Source of the DNA: Metarhizium brunneum
Taxonomy: Eukaryota; Ascomycota; Sordariomycetes; Hypocreales; Clavicipitaceae
Reading direction: 5' to 3'
Length of the DNA: 64,000 bases
Assembly: GCF_013426205.1 (NCBI RefSeq)
Contig: NC_089422.1
Location: 3,658,001-3,722,000, forward strand
Positions 24,005-33,404 of the stretch are shown here, in pieces; positions within the stretch are counted from its first letter, which is position 1, and each line of letters opens with the position of its first letter. A program made the translations under genes and the position numbers. Below the pieces are notes generated by a model. It was given only the letters and a program-made list of their open reading frames with translations. It was not told the DNA's origin and ran no database searches.

Positions 24005-25346
24005 ATGGATTTCACTGAAAGTTCCTCAGTAATAGCTGAGGACGAGCAGAGAAGTTATGGAAATATGGCCACCCATAACATGTTACCTGAGCCCAACAGC
24101 GAAATCCAAGTTCTCCAAAAGCTTTGCGAGCTAGACAACGTTATCAAGACAGGTTTTAGTCATGTACTTGACATGCTCAGTCCCCAGCCCACTTTAGAAA
24201 TCTCACCATCTGATCCGCCGATAGCGGGATCCGGCTCTCAGGTAATTGCGCAAGACTGGCCTGCTTCAATCATTACAGCGGCTGATTTGAATAAACAGAT
24301 CCATTCTATCGTTGAAGAAGCCAAGAACAGCATCGAATGGGAGGAAGTAGAACAGCTCAAGGGCCAGCTTAAAATCGCCGAGGACAAAATCCGAAAAAAA
24401 ACCGCAAAGCTTAACAGCATGACCGAGAATCTGGAAGAGGCGAAAACGCAAATAAAAAAGCTCAAGGCAAAGGAACTGAAGCTTCGCAATGTGATTCTCC
24501 AAAACTCGGAAGACGACGTGAGAAGTGATGAAGAAATCGTCCAGATGTTCCGTGGAATACGCCAGAAACTCCTGGCCATTGCACATAGCCGGCTAATAAA
24601 CTGGCAAGTCAATTTTTTCCCCTGTACGCCTGGGTTGAACCCGAGTGTTAAGAACTTCCATCATCGATGGCAGAGGTCCCCGCTCAACAATCGCAGACAC
24701 ATTCTCCGTGCAAAACTATACTCTTACATTCATTATCACATACTGAATAGAAACTTGTTTGGATTTGGTCAGGTAATGAACCTAGGAGGTGGTGGAAACA
24801 ACACATGCGATGCTCTGGAGTCCTACTCGCGAGAAATGGAAAAGTTTCTAGTCCAACGAGGAGGTGAGTTGTCTTAAACGCTACCTAGAACTCGATACTA
24901 ACAGGGTTCAAGTTCCAGATGAGCAACTCACAAATTGGCGACTGTCAACGATGAAATGTGCTCAGCTTGTTCAATGCTCGTCTCTTAGTGATTGCCAAGC
25001 TTCCGACCTTTTGATGTTCACGCTCAAGCCCCTTCTTCATCACAATTGCAGCCAGGAGCAGCTGGAACAGCTTCGTAATCAAATCCGCGACGTCTGCGAA
25101 AAAGCAATAGAATTTCGGCTGGCCATGCGTCAATCAAAGGACCTTTACAAATGTCAAATGATTGGCCGTGGGCAAATCGTGTCTCCTGATATCCCAGCAG
25201 AGGCTGTCGAGGTTCAAGGTGATGGAGATGCAGGCAACGTGATTGTAGGTACTTTTTTTGGCGCCCTATTGAAGCATGCCAAATCTCGTGGAGAAGATGA
25301 GGTGGTGGTTCTGGAGCGAGCGCATGTCTTGGTCAAATCTGCTTGA
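24005..25346 (+). CDS. Coiled-coil protein of unknown function
   Basis: Exons 24005-24863 and 24919-25346 give 428 residues. The intron is well supported: GTGAGT donor, branch ATACTAAC and acceptor TTCCAG. An earlier AG right after the branch would lead to a stop. I do not recognise the family. Residues ~112-165 form a charged coiled coil (EWEEVEQLKGQLKIAEDKIR, then KTQIKKLKAKELKLRN). It is followed by a conserved-looking block (DEEIVQMFRGIRQKLLAIA) and a mostly helical C-terminal half with many Cys, Gln and Leu (LRNQIRDVCEKAIEFRLAM). No signal peptide or membrane segment is visible. It is divergently transcribed from the Hsp70-like gene, which may point to a shared role, but that is inference. 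The start at 24005 (MDFTESSS) is chosen over the in-frame 23774 because the upstream 77 residues look unlike the rest. Confidence 0.65.
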
Positions 25347-26820
25347 CAAGGCCACTGCCATCGTTTTTTCATTCCGCAGATGGACTTTTGCGATATCTGG
25401 TTAGGACTTTAGGTGGTTTTTTTTTCATTTTTCATTTTCTATTCTTCTGCAGTGTTTCTTCCCCAGAGAGAAAGGGCTCCCATTCTAGAGTCACTTATGG
25501 ATTTGGGTTTGACAAAAGTGGCGAAGTGAATCAATATGAAACCCAGACATATGGGTTTCTCTCATCAAGTTTTGCTAGTGGAGTAGTCGAATATTCGAGT
25601 TGGCTTCTTTCATTTGGGTAGTATGCTAAAGTGACAGTATCCCTCGGAATGTGCGCAGGTCCAATTTTTGTAACGGGCCAGGGTTCTAGCCAATAATAAG
25701 TAACTTAAATTTTAAAGATACATAAGTATATAAAAATATACTAGTTTATTATACTTAATAATAAAGTATCTTTAAGTATCATGAAAGAAGTGGGTTGAAT
25801 ACATCAATTGGACCTGCGCACATTCAGAGGGATGAGAACTGAAACGCCAATAATGAGTTTGTTTAAAACTACTCCACGACTCGCCACTCAAAAGCTCCAA
25901 ATGTGGGTAATCGGTATCAATTTGCGAAACGAGCGTACTCTCTGGCCAGTTCTCCTGACCAAGGCTCAAACCTTCTCACAACCACCATGGGTTCACGGCA
26001 GCGACTTCCCGCATGAGTAAGCCAGCGGGAGAGTCTCACAGGAGTTTCCGCATCTCTGATAAGTTGACATATCCAATTAGAACCCTTCGTTGTACATCCA
26101 AACTCCAGGCTTCCCGTAAATATTTCTAGACTCAGCAGTGATATCTCCTCACACCTAGGCTATAGTGGCAGATTCACGATATGAGTTCTACCAAGATAGC
26201 TTTTATTGGGAACAATATGCACTTTCAGCATCATAACTTATTAGTGTGTCTTTACAAAAATACGTAGCAGAATTTAGACTCCCGTTACTTACCCTCTAGG
26301 GACAGAACTACCTACCTCAGAATGTACATGTTTACCAGCTTTGGATTCTTTCCAACTCGAAAAAAAAAAAACTACGTACCTCCACTACCAAGCTATCATC
26401 TCGATACACTCCCACCCGCAACAAAGCAGTGGGCCTACCGGAGCTCTCCTCCGGCCACTGGGGAAGCACCCGCTGCAATTCTCTGGAGTTACCAGACAAC
26501 CAGATGTCATTGACGTCAGCGGGGGCAAACTGTAGGCCATGATGGAAACGTCACAGTTGCCATGTAATAAACAGCGAAAAAAGAAAGAGCAAAAAACATT
26601 CCGTCATATCTCGTAATAACCTACTCCACATATACGTTATATATAAACAAGAATTCGCTAAACGAGTAAACACCAATTCTGATCCCATAATCACCTGTCC
26701 AAAGAGCATCATTTGGAAAGTACCATGTAAGTGGCCGGGAGACTCAGCACACACAACACCACACTGATGCAAGCTTGTCTAGACAAAAACCCATCATCAA
26801 CACAAAAATAAGAATTCAAA
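25347..26820. other. AT-rich intergenic region containing an inverted-repeat element
   Basis: No gene is supported. The stretch has the composition of a non-coding island, with runs such as TATATAAAAATATACTAG, and includes the inverted-repeat element at 25639-25833. The final 60 bases before 26821 are A-rich and probably form the leader of the small protein gene. Confidence 0.5.
25639..25833. mobile_element. Possible MITE: 195-bp element with 28-bp terminal inverted repeats
   Basis: The left arm, 25639-25666, begins ATCCCTCGGAATGTGCGCAG. The right arm, 25806-25833, is its reverse complement with one mismatch in 28. Between them lie about 139 AT-rich bases with no open frame. Such a short, AT-rich, non-coding body between near-perfect terminal repeats fits a miniature inverted-repeat transposable element. 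I see no clear target-site duplication (flanks ACAGT and GAGAA), so superfamily cannot be assigned, and a simple long hairpin is the alternative. Confidence 0.6.
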
Positions 26821-27057
26821 ATGCCCCAATCCAAGGCCGACAAGATTGCCGAGGTGCAAGCCAACCTCCCTCTTCCCGATCAGCCGCCCACCGCTTCAGA
26901 CTGGCAGTCTGCGGATGCGAGGAATGTCAACGTTGGTGCTGGTCGGACAGAGGCGCATGTTGGAACCGACAAGGGTGCCGAGTCAGGATTGAGAGGGCCG
27001 GCAACGAAGGGCGAGGACATGGATATGAGTGGTATTGGGCGAAAGGATGCGAAGTGA
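26821..27057 (+). CDS. Small hydrophilic protein, 78 residues, function unknown
   Basis: A single exon encodes 78 residues starting MPQSKADKIAEVQANLPLPD. The composition is polar, rich in Gly, Ala, Asp and Lys, with no hydrophobic segment. The C-terminal part (GLRGPATKGEDMDMSG) looks ordered by motif rather than random. It resembles small conserved fungal proteins of unknown role that I have seen annotated as hypothetical, but this is a recollection and not a search. The start has a good context (TTCAAAATGCC) after an A-rich leader. It lies 560 bases before the MYG1-family gene on the same strand. Confidence 0.6.
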   Translation: MPQSKADKIAEVQANLPLPDQPPTASDWQSADARNVNVGAGRTEAHVGTDKGAESGLRGPATKGEDMDMSGIGRKDAK

Positions 27058-27617
27058 AAATAGATTGGATGACGAGATGGCGCAGGGTGGAAGAGAATAT
27101 CAAGGGTGCTGAACCAGGCCGTTGTAAATGAATCAAGGGCTGCAACTCTATGTGGAAATATGATGCGCAAAAAAAAGTAAATAAAAAAAAATGACGCAGA
27201 AAGGAGTAATACGCTCTCAAATACATCAACTCAAGACGACAATAGGAGGTAAAAAGTATTTAACCAGAGAAGGTACCTGGCTATCACGCTCCATACGAGA
27301 ATACTCCAGCATGTTACTAGTGTCGGTATATCTGAGCGGGCAAATATCTGCCAGACTGTAACTGGACCAACCCCAAATGCCCAAACACCAAACCTTCACC
27401 TCAACAGCTCACAATCATTGCCTTCCAATTCCCAACCTCTGATTGGCCCCGCAGCTAAGCTCCGACCCACCCCAAGCTTATCCCACCATCAAAACTCCAT
27501 CCATTCTCAATCTCGCGACTTTCCCCAACAGCCAACGCCCTGCCTGCCTCCCCAAACAGGCCAGAAGAGGAGGAAAAAAAGAAAGAAAAAAACCAAAAGA
27601 TCACCAACGACAAGTTT
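27058..27617. other. Spacer before the MYG1-family gene
   Basis: About 560 bases without a supported gene. The left half is A-rich (3' end of the small protein gene) and the right half is CCAA/CTCC-rich with a purine-rich AGAAAGAAAAAAACC patch just before the start codon at 27618, consistent with a fungal promoter and leader. Confidence 0.5.
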
Positions 27618-28685
27618 ATGTTCCGTCGCCTCGTCACAACCATGACCGAGTCCGCCCCCAAACGCCTCAAGACCGGCCCCAAGATCGGCACCCACAACGG
27701 ACACTTCCACGCCGACGAAGCGCTGGCAGTGCACATGCTGCGCATGCTCCCAACCTACCACGACTCGCCGCTCATCCGCACGCGCGACCCAGACCTCCTC
27801 GCAGCCTGCCACACCGTCGTCGACGTCGGCGGCGAGTACGACGCCCAGCGCAACCGCTACGACCACCACCAGCGCGGCTTCACCACCACCTTCCCCGGCC
27901 GCCGCACCAAGCTCTCCAGCGCGGGCCTCGTCTTCAAGCACTTCGGCAAGGCCATCATCGCCCAGAAGCTCGGCGCCGGCGTGCCCCAGGACGCCCCCGA
28001 GGTCGACCTGCTGCACGACAAGCTGTACGAGAGCTTCGTCGAGGCCCTCGACGCCCACGACAACGGCATCAGCGTCTACGACCCGGCCGGCATCTCCGCC
28101 GCGGGGCTCGAGAAGCGCTACAGCGAGGGCGGCTTCACCCTGGGCGCCGTCGTCGGCCGCCTGAACCCCAACTGGAACGACGAGAGGCCCAGCGACCCCG
28201 ACGAGGCGCAGGAGGCCGAGGACGCCAGGTTCTACAAGGCGAGCCTGCGCATCGGGGAGGAGTTTGAGCGCGACCTGGACTACTACGCCACGGCCTGGCT
28301 GCCGGCTCGCTCCGTCGTCCAGAAAGCCTTCGACAAGAGGTCCGAGTTCGATCCCGAGGGGAGAGTGCTCGTCTTCGAGGGGCAGAGCGTGCCGTGGAAG
28401 GACCACCTGTACACCTTGGAGGATGGCAAGCCCACGGTTCTGTACGTCTTGTACCCGGAGTCGACTGCGCCGGGCGCCAAGTGGAGGATCCAGTGTGTGC
28501 CCGAGTCAAAGGATAGTTTTGTGAGCCGTAAGCCCCTGCCCGAGGCGTGGAGAGGCTTCCGCGACCAGGAGCTGGACGGTATTTCAGGTATTGAGGGTTG
28601 TGTATTTGTCCACGCGGCCGGCTTCATTGGCGGCAACAAGACATTTGAGGGTGTCAAGAAGATGGCTGTCAAGGCTCTGGCGTAG
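27618..28685 (+). CDS. MYG1-family exonuclease (UPF0160)
   Basis: A single exon encodes 355 residues, close to the family's ~340-380. Signature blocks are KIGTHNGHFHADEALAVHML at ~22-41 and VVDVGGEYDAQRNRYDHHQR at ~68-87. The latter contains the DHH element of this DHH-related phosphoesterase fold. Later blocks are KLSSAGLVFKHFG, DAHDNGIS, VVGRLNPNWN and the end FVHAAGFIGGNKTFEG. Family members are 3'-5' RNA exonucleases placed in mitochondria and nucleus/nucleolus. Two in-frame starts are visible: ATG 27618 (MFRRLVTTM) gives a short basic leader that could target mitochondria, and ATG 27642 (MTESAPKRLK) gives a form without it. Codons are almost all G/C-ending, much more so than in the neighbours, which creates long meaningless frames on both strands over this gene. 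Confidence 0.93.
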   Translation: MFRRLVTTMTESAPKRLKTGPKIGTHNGHFHADEALAVHMLRMLPTYHDSPLIRTRDPDLLAACHTVVDVGGEYDAQRNRYDHHQRGFTTTFPGRRTKLSSAGLVFKHFGKAIIAQKLGAGVPQDAPEVDLLHDKLYESFVEALDAHDNGISVYDPAGISAAGLEKRYSEGGFTLGAVVGRLNPNWNDERPSDPDEAQEAEDARFYKASLRIGEEFERDLDYYATAWLPARSVVQKAFDKRSEFDPEGRVLVFEGQSVPWKDHLYTLEDGKPTVLYVLYPESTAPGAKWRIQCVPESKDSFVSRKPLPEAWRGFRDQELDGISGIEGCVFVHAAGFIGGNKTFEGVKKMAVKALA

Positions 28686-29377
28686 AATTTCGCCTCGAAA
28701 AAAAAACACGCATCCTCGATCATCATACATGCACATGCAGCATTCGTAATTCGACCGACATCTGGTTCATAAACTCGTAATAACACATACATACTTGCGA
28801 CCAGATAGAGCCCAAGTGCAAAAGTGAATGACTGCGCTGTGTGCCGATAACCTTAATCTCGACATCCGCCCAGACCGAGAAATACAGGTCATGCCTGATA
28901 CCGGAGTTCGAGCACCCGCCCCGGCGTACATCCAAGCAATTTTATCCCAGCCCATTGAAGTTTCCTCTGTGACAAACAAAGTATAGCCCTTGCAACGCAA
29001 CAACAGACAGCATACACATGAAACGGTTTGGCAGATATTCGAACACTTCCATATAGTCAAGGCAGGCAAAACGGAGCAATTCAGTGGTCGGGGTTTTCAA
29101 CTTTTCTCTCTCTTGATATCCTCATGAATAGAAGCGAAATCCGGCGGTTAGCACCAGTGCCATAACCCAACGCCAACTTTGCCAAACCTGTGTGCGCAAC
29201 AACAGTAAGATAGCTAGTAATGGACAAAATGGAAAGAAAAGGAAAAAAAAAAAAAAAGCAAAGGCTAGTCGTGTCGTCTCGGACGTAGCACTGCGTAAAA
29301 GTATAACAGCTTCATGTTACGTACACCTCCCCCTCATGCTATTTTCGTAAGTGGTATAACTATCTCTCATTCATGAG
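28686..29377. other. Spacer between convergent genes
   Basis: About 690 bases between the stop of the MYG1-family gene (+) and the stop of the endosulfine gene (-). No frame of interest. It presumably contains both 3' untranslated regions and a 15-nt A-rich run near 29240. Confidence 0.55.
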
Positions 29378-30046
29378 CTATCGGCGAATCGGAATACCCT
29401 CGTTGGACTGCAGCGGCGCAGAGGTAAGGGATACGTTCTCTTTATTGTTGGAAGGGATTGAATCATCCCCTGTGGAGGCGTCTTCTGCACTGGTCTCACG
29501 ATGCAGGAAGCTGCTCTCCTTGACTGGGCTGCCCGCTTGGATGCCGGCGATGGAACCATGGTGACCGTGCTTTGGAATGCTCGCTCCATTGTTGATGGGT
29601 GACGAAAGGTGGGGGATGTTTTCGGGGACGGGGTGTTGAGAGCCAACCGCACCGGCATCAACGCCATCGCCTTTGCCAGCCTTGGACATGGCGTAGTCGC
29701 CAGAGTCGAAGTATTTGCGGTCCTTGAGGTGCTTCGCGAAGTGGTCAGATCGGGAGGGGAGTTTGCCGTAGAGCCGGAAGAGGCGCTGTTCCTCAGGAGA
29801 GAGCGACTTGAGTTAAATTATCCGTTAGCAGTTGACTCCAAGTATACAGAGGGGCTCGCAGGGCAGGCCCAAGGCCTTCTGCAAGCCATGACGTCCTGTG
29901 TGACTTGGGAAAAGCATCCCGTTGCGCAGGAGAGCGGGGTGACGATGAAACATGGCAGCGTCGGTCAAGAGTGGCATGACAATTGTGGGATGGCTCGACT
30001 GATGCTTACCTTGACGTCGACTTTGTTCTTCTGATGAGGGTTCATG
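29378..30046 (-). CDS. Endosulfine/ARPP-19 family PP2A inhibitor (Igo1-like)
   Basis: Two exons on the minus strand, 30046-30011 (12 codons, MNPHQKNKVDVK) and 29806-29378, give 154 residues. The family is certain from LSPEEQRLFRLYGKLPSRSD and KYFDSGDYAMSKAG. The serine of FDSGDY (residue ~47) is the site that a Greatwall/Rim15-type kinase phosphorylates in relatives, turning the protein into an inhibitor of PP2A-B55. In yeasts this links nutrient shortage to quiescence entry and mRNA stability. The C-terminal 90 residues are low-complexity and poorly conserved. The 204-nt intron starts GTAAGC and ends CTCAAG, and splitting after a 12-codon first exon is needed to reach a start codon. The gene is divergent from the glutamate-cysteine ligase gene 3.4 kb away and convergent with MYG1. 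Confidence 0.92.
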
Positions 30047-33000
30047 GTGATAAATGGTGTTTATCTCGTAGAATATTCTTCTCGAGCTCGTATTGTAGGT
30101 GCGACGAAACCGTGCGGCCAGCCGTGTCCGTCAAGATTGTTGTCGAGTCAAGTGTGTTGTGGCAGCAGGCAACGCTTTTTGAATGCTACCGAGCCGCAGA
30201 AACAGCAGTCGCAGGAGCTCGAAGAGATACCAGGATAGAGTATCGAAAAGTTCAACTGGAAGTGCTTGATTTAAGGTGTTCTTTTCAAAAGAATTTCTCG
30301 GGATGGAGGGTCGGTGATGTGCCGAGAGAGGAGACGGTTTGGTGGTCTGTTAGTCTACCTAGTGGTCTAGTCGAACATGATTCGCCGGCGAGACGTACAA
30401 CATGGTCAAGCGGATGTGTGGTTGGGCAGAACTTGGTTGGCATGGAGCACTCAACTCTCACCTTGGCCAGGGAAGGGAAGGCACGACTGGAGTCGACTAG
30501 TGGGTGTAGCAGGCAGAGTGACAGTGGCAGCGGGGTGGTCAGCAGCTCCATTGCATCAGTCACTCAGTAGAGTTTAGGGGACGGGCAGCAGGCTATGCCG
30601 TCATGGCACCAGACCAGACTACTTCTGGTGCCTAAAGTCCATACATACATCTAGGTACCCTAGTATCCGCTCCGGAGCAAGGACCGCACCACTACGGAGT
30701 ACACAGAGGAAAGAGCATTGGACATGGAGGTCCCCACCTCACATCGAGCCAGGCAACTTGAACACAGAGCAGCATAGCATCAGAGCAACTGCACACATCA
30801 AGCCACCCAAGCCAAACATTGAACCTCAGATACTCCCGTTCCAAATCACCAAGGTTTGGCCCTCCCACTCTCAGGCGACCACGCCATCGCGCACTTGCAG
30901 ACACTACGATGCTTTTAGCCGTCAGGAAGGAGGTGCACATGGAGTCATGTTCTTGACCGAATCTTGAGGGCCTTGGGCCGGTAAGCTGCTTCATTTGCAA
31001 CACTCGAAGCATGGCCGCAGTCTGCATCGGGGTATGTACAAATACTGTCTCCAATATTTCGTTCGTACCTTGATCATATTGCATGACGGGGACTTGACAG
31101 CGGGCAGGAAACTGTCCAGGTACGAGACGCTAATACGAGACAATCAATGCTTATGCCATGGACACAGTACTGGGCAGCCTAATGGGCGGGCAATCATGCA
31201 ACGCATACGTAAGTGATGCTACATACTAGCATTCGCTCTCGTACCAGTTCTTCACCACAAGCCGGCATGAGAATGTCACGCAGTCAAAACAACGCAATGC
31301 AAAATGCGAGGCTCCCTGTTAGCGAAAGTCACCACCGCCAGCTTATACCACCTCCTTCAAGCTTCTCTTCCACCTGTCACCTGTCCACCACTATCATCGA
31401 TCCATACATTCATCATTCTTATCTCTGTATCTGCTCAATTTCGCATGTGGGGTAGGCACATGGGATCTAAGTAAGAATCAGTCCCACCATCCAGTGACGT
31501 GGATGAGTACCCGAGGGAAGCGTTTCAATGTATCAACCGGCATTCGAGCCTAGGCAGCGGGAAATATTCACCTTGGTACATGCTAGATAATTGACGCACA
31601 AGCTAATATCTTGCAGTGTCCGAGAATTGGTGTTGTGCGGTGCGTTGTACTTCGCCATAGCCAACTATGCCAACCGGTTTTCATTCCGTTTACGGAGTAT
31701 ACAACTCCGTATTGGATGGATTGCAACATGGCTTCGGAAGTACTCCGTACGCATTGTATGGCGTACAGTGACGAGTTGCGCTACAGTCAGCCCAGCTGCT
31801 TATGGTCGGACAGGGTTCATACCAATAATGGAACAGCTTCATTTGCCGGTTCGCCATCCGTCGATCAGCTTGACACTTCCCCACGAATTTACGGGATGTG
31901 TGTGATCCAGCAAAGCAGGCGGCGCCCAAACAAAAGGCTCGAGGCTTTGCTACTGTAAAGATCTGGTGGATTCTGGTGTCCAGCTCCGATCTCTATCCTA
32001 TCAATGAACTAGTACTAGTGCAATCGCTCAAGGACGAGGAGGACCTAGTGTTTACGGGGTTCTGGCTGTCGACATCAACTATCAACTATCGGCGCCCTTC
32101 GGTGGTTCTGTCAAGGCCACCAGCCGAACCAGTGTGTCGACGGCATTCTGAGCACGCCAGGGACTTATGCAGAAGCACAAGAAGAGGCTATCATTTGTGC
32201 TGCATAGAAACAGGTAAGAAAAGGTCCTCGCGCAATGTGGCGTTGCATGGTTCACTGGACTCCGGCACACTAATGTCTGGCCGTCAATCACGACATGGCA
32301 GCACGCGACACCACGAAGTGCATGCAATTGCGACATCGGTCTGTCGGGTGGTCGGCCAAGGATGATGGATGCGCAGTCAAAGTCAATAGTTACCACGGCT
32401 CATGACAGAATCGAGGCCACAATAATAAATGTTAGTCATGGCCTTTTCATCAAATTCGAATGAAAAGCAACTCGCACGATGCAACGGGCCGTGGCAAGTT
32501 GACCAGGCCGGTCATAAAAGATGAAAGCCCGTCGTACATGACGTGCTTTTTTGTGCTTTTGCCTGCCTGCTCCAGTCTGCAGCTATTTGTTTGCTGCCGA
32601 TTGTTGTTGGCATGACGTTGATGCAGGAAACCTTGAACGTCTTGCACCGTCATTTTGGCATTTGCGAAAATCGCAACCCCCAGTCTCGCGTGCCTGACTT
32701 ATTAAAACTATTCCCCTCTCGTCCTCTCAGGCTATCCCTGTGACCCTGTGCCCATAAGCGATTCCAATATTTTTTACTACATAAATAGCCAGTTACGGTG
32801 GCCTGGTTTGGGCAAACCACTCTTTGCCATTTGGATTTCTAAGCATCTGCCAATTCTTCCATTGCGACGGTGGATTGCAGACTACGTACGTACGGAGCTC
32901 CACTTCGATGTCCAAGTTCTGTGCGAAGCCGGGTGGTGCCTCGAGAGACATTATTAGAGTTTTTTTTTTCTATCCGTCCCGGCTCGTCGCTCAGGGCTTC

Positions 33001-33404
33001 AGACGTTGACCATCGCAATTGAATCTCAACGGCGCGGCCCTTGCTGGAGTGAGATCGTCGAGACCGGCGGACGAGATCAGAGTTCGTTCCCATGATACAA
33101 GGGCCGAGGTGATTTGGGGTGGGACACTCAATTTTGCGGGGACAAAGTGAGAATCTCATTCTAGCGCTTCCTCTTTTCAAGCCCTGGGAATCGTCAGGGC
33201 CTCATTGCGCAGACATAACTAGAGACTCTCGGAGAGCCGTCCTTTCGACCATATCGCATTGTCACAGCCAAGGAGCCCATGCATATCACGAGGCGACGTA
33301 TTCCGGAGCACACATCGCGCTCAGATCAACGTCACCCCACCATCACCCGCATCTTTCTTCAACATCGGCGCAAAGGCCCTCGCCATCTCATCTGAACATA
33401 CAGC
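30047..33404. other. 3.4-kb divergent intergenic region
   Basis: No gene supported. Both ends must carry promoters, for the endosulfine gene (leftward) and glutamate-cysteine ligase (rightward). The middle holds only short frames without recognisable domains and three exact copies of the dispersed motif TACTCCGTA/TACGGAGTA (30693, 31691 and 31741). Confidence 0.5.

Noticed and set aside
27443..28406. Long frames on both strands over the MYG1-family gene (274 and 299 codons)
   Set aside because: They are by-products of the extreme third-position GC of the real gene and consist of Arg/Pro/Ala or Val/Gly/Leu-rich nonsense.
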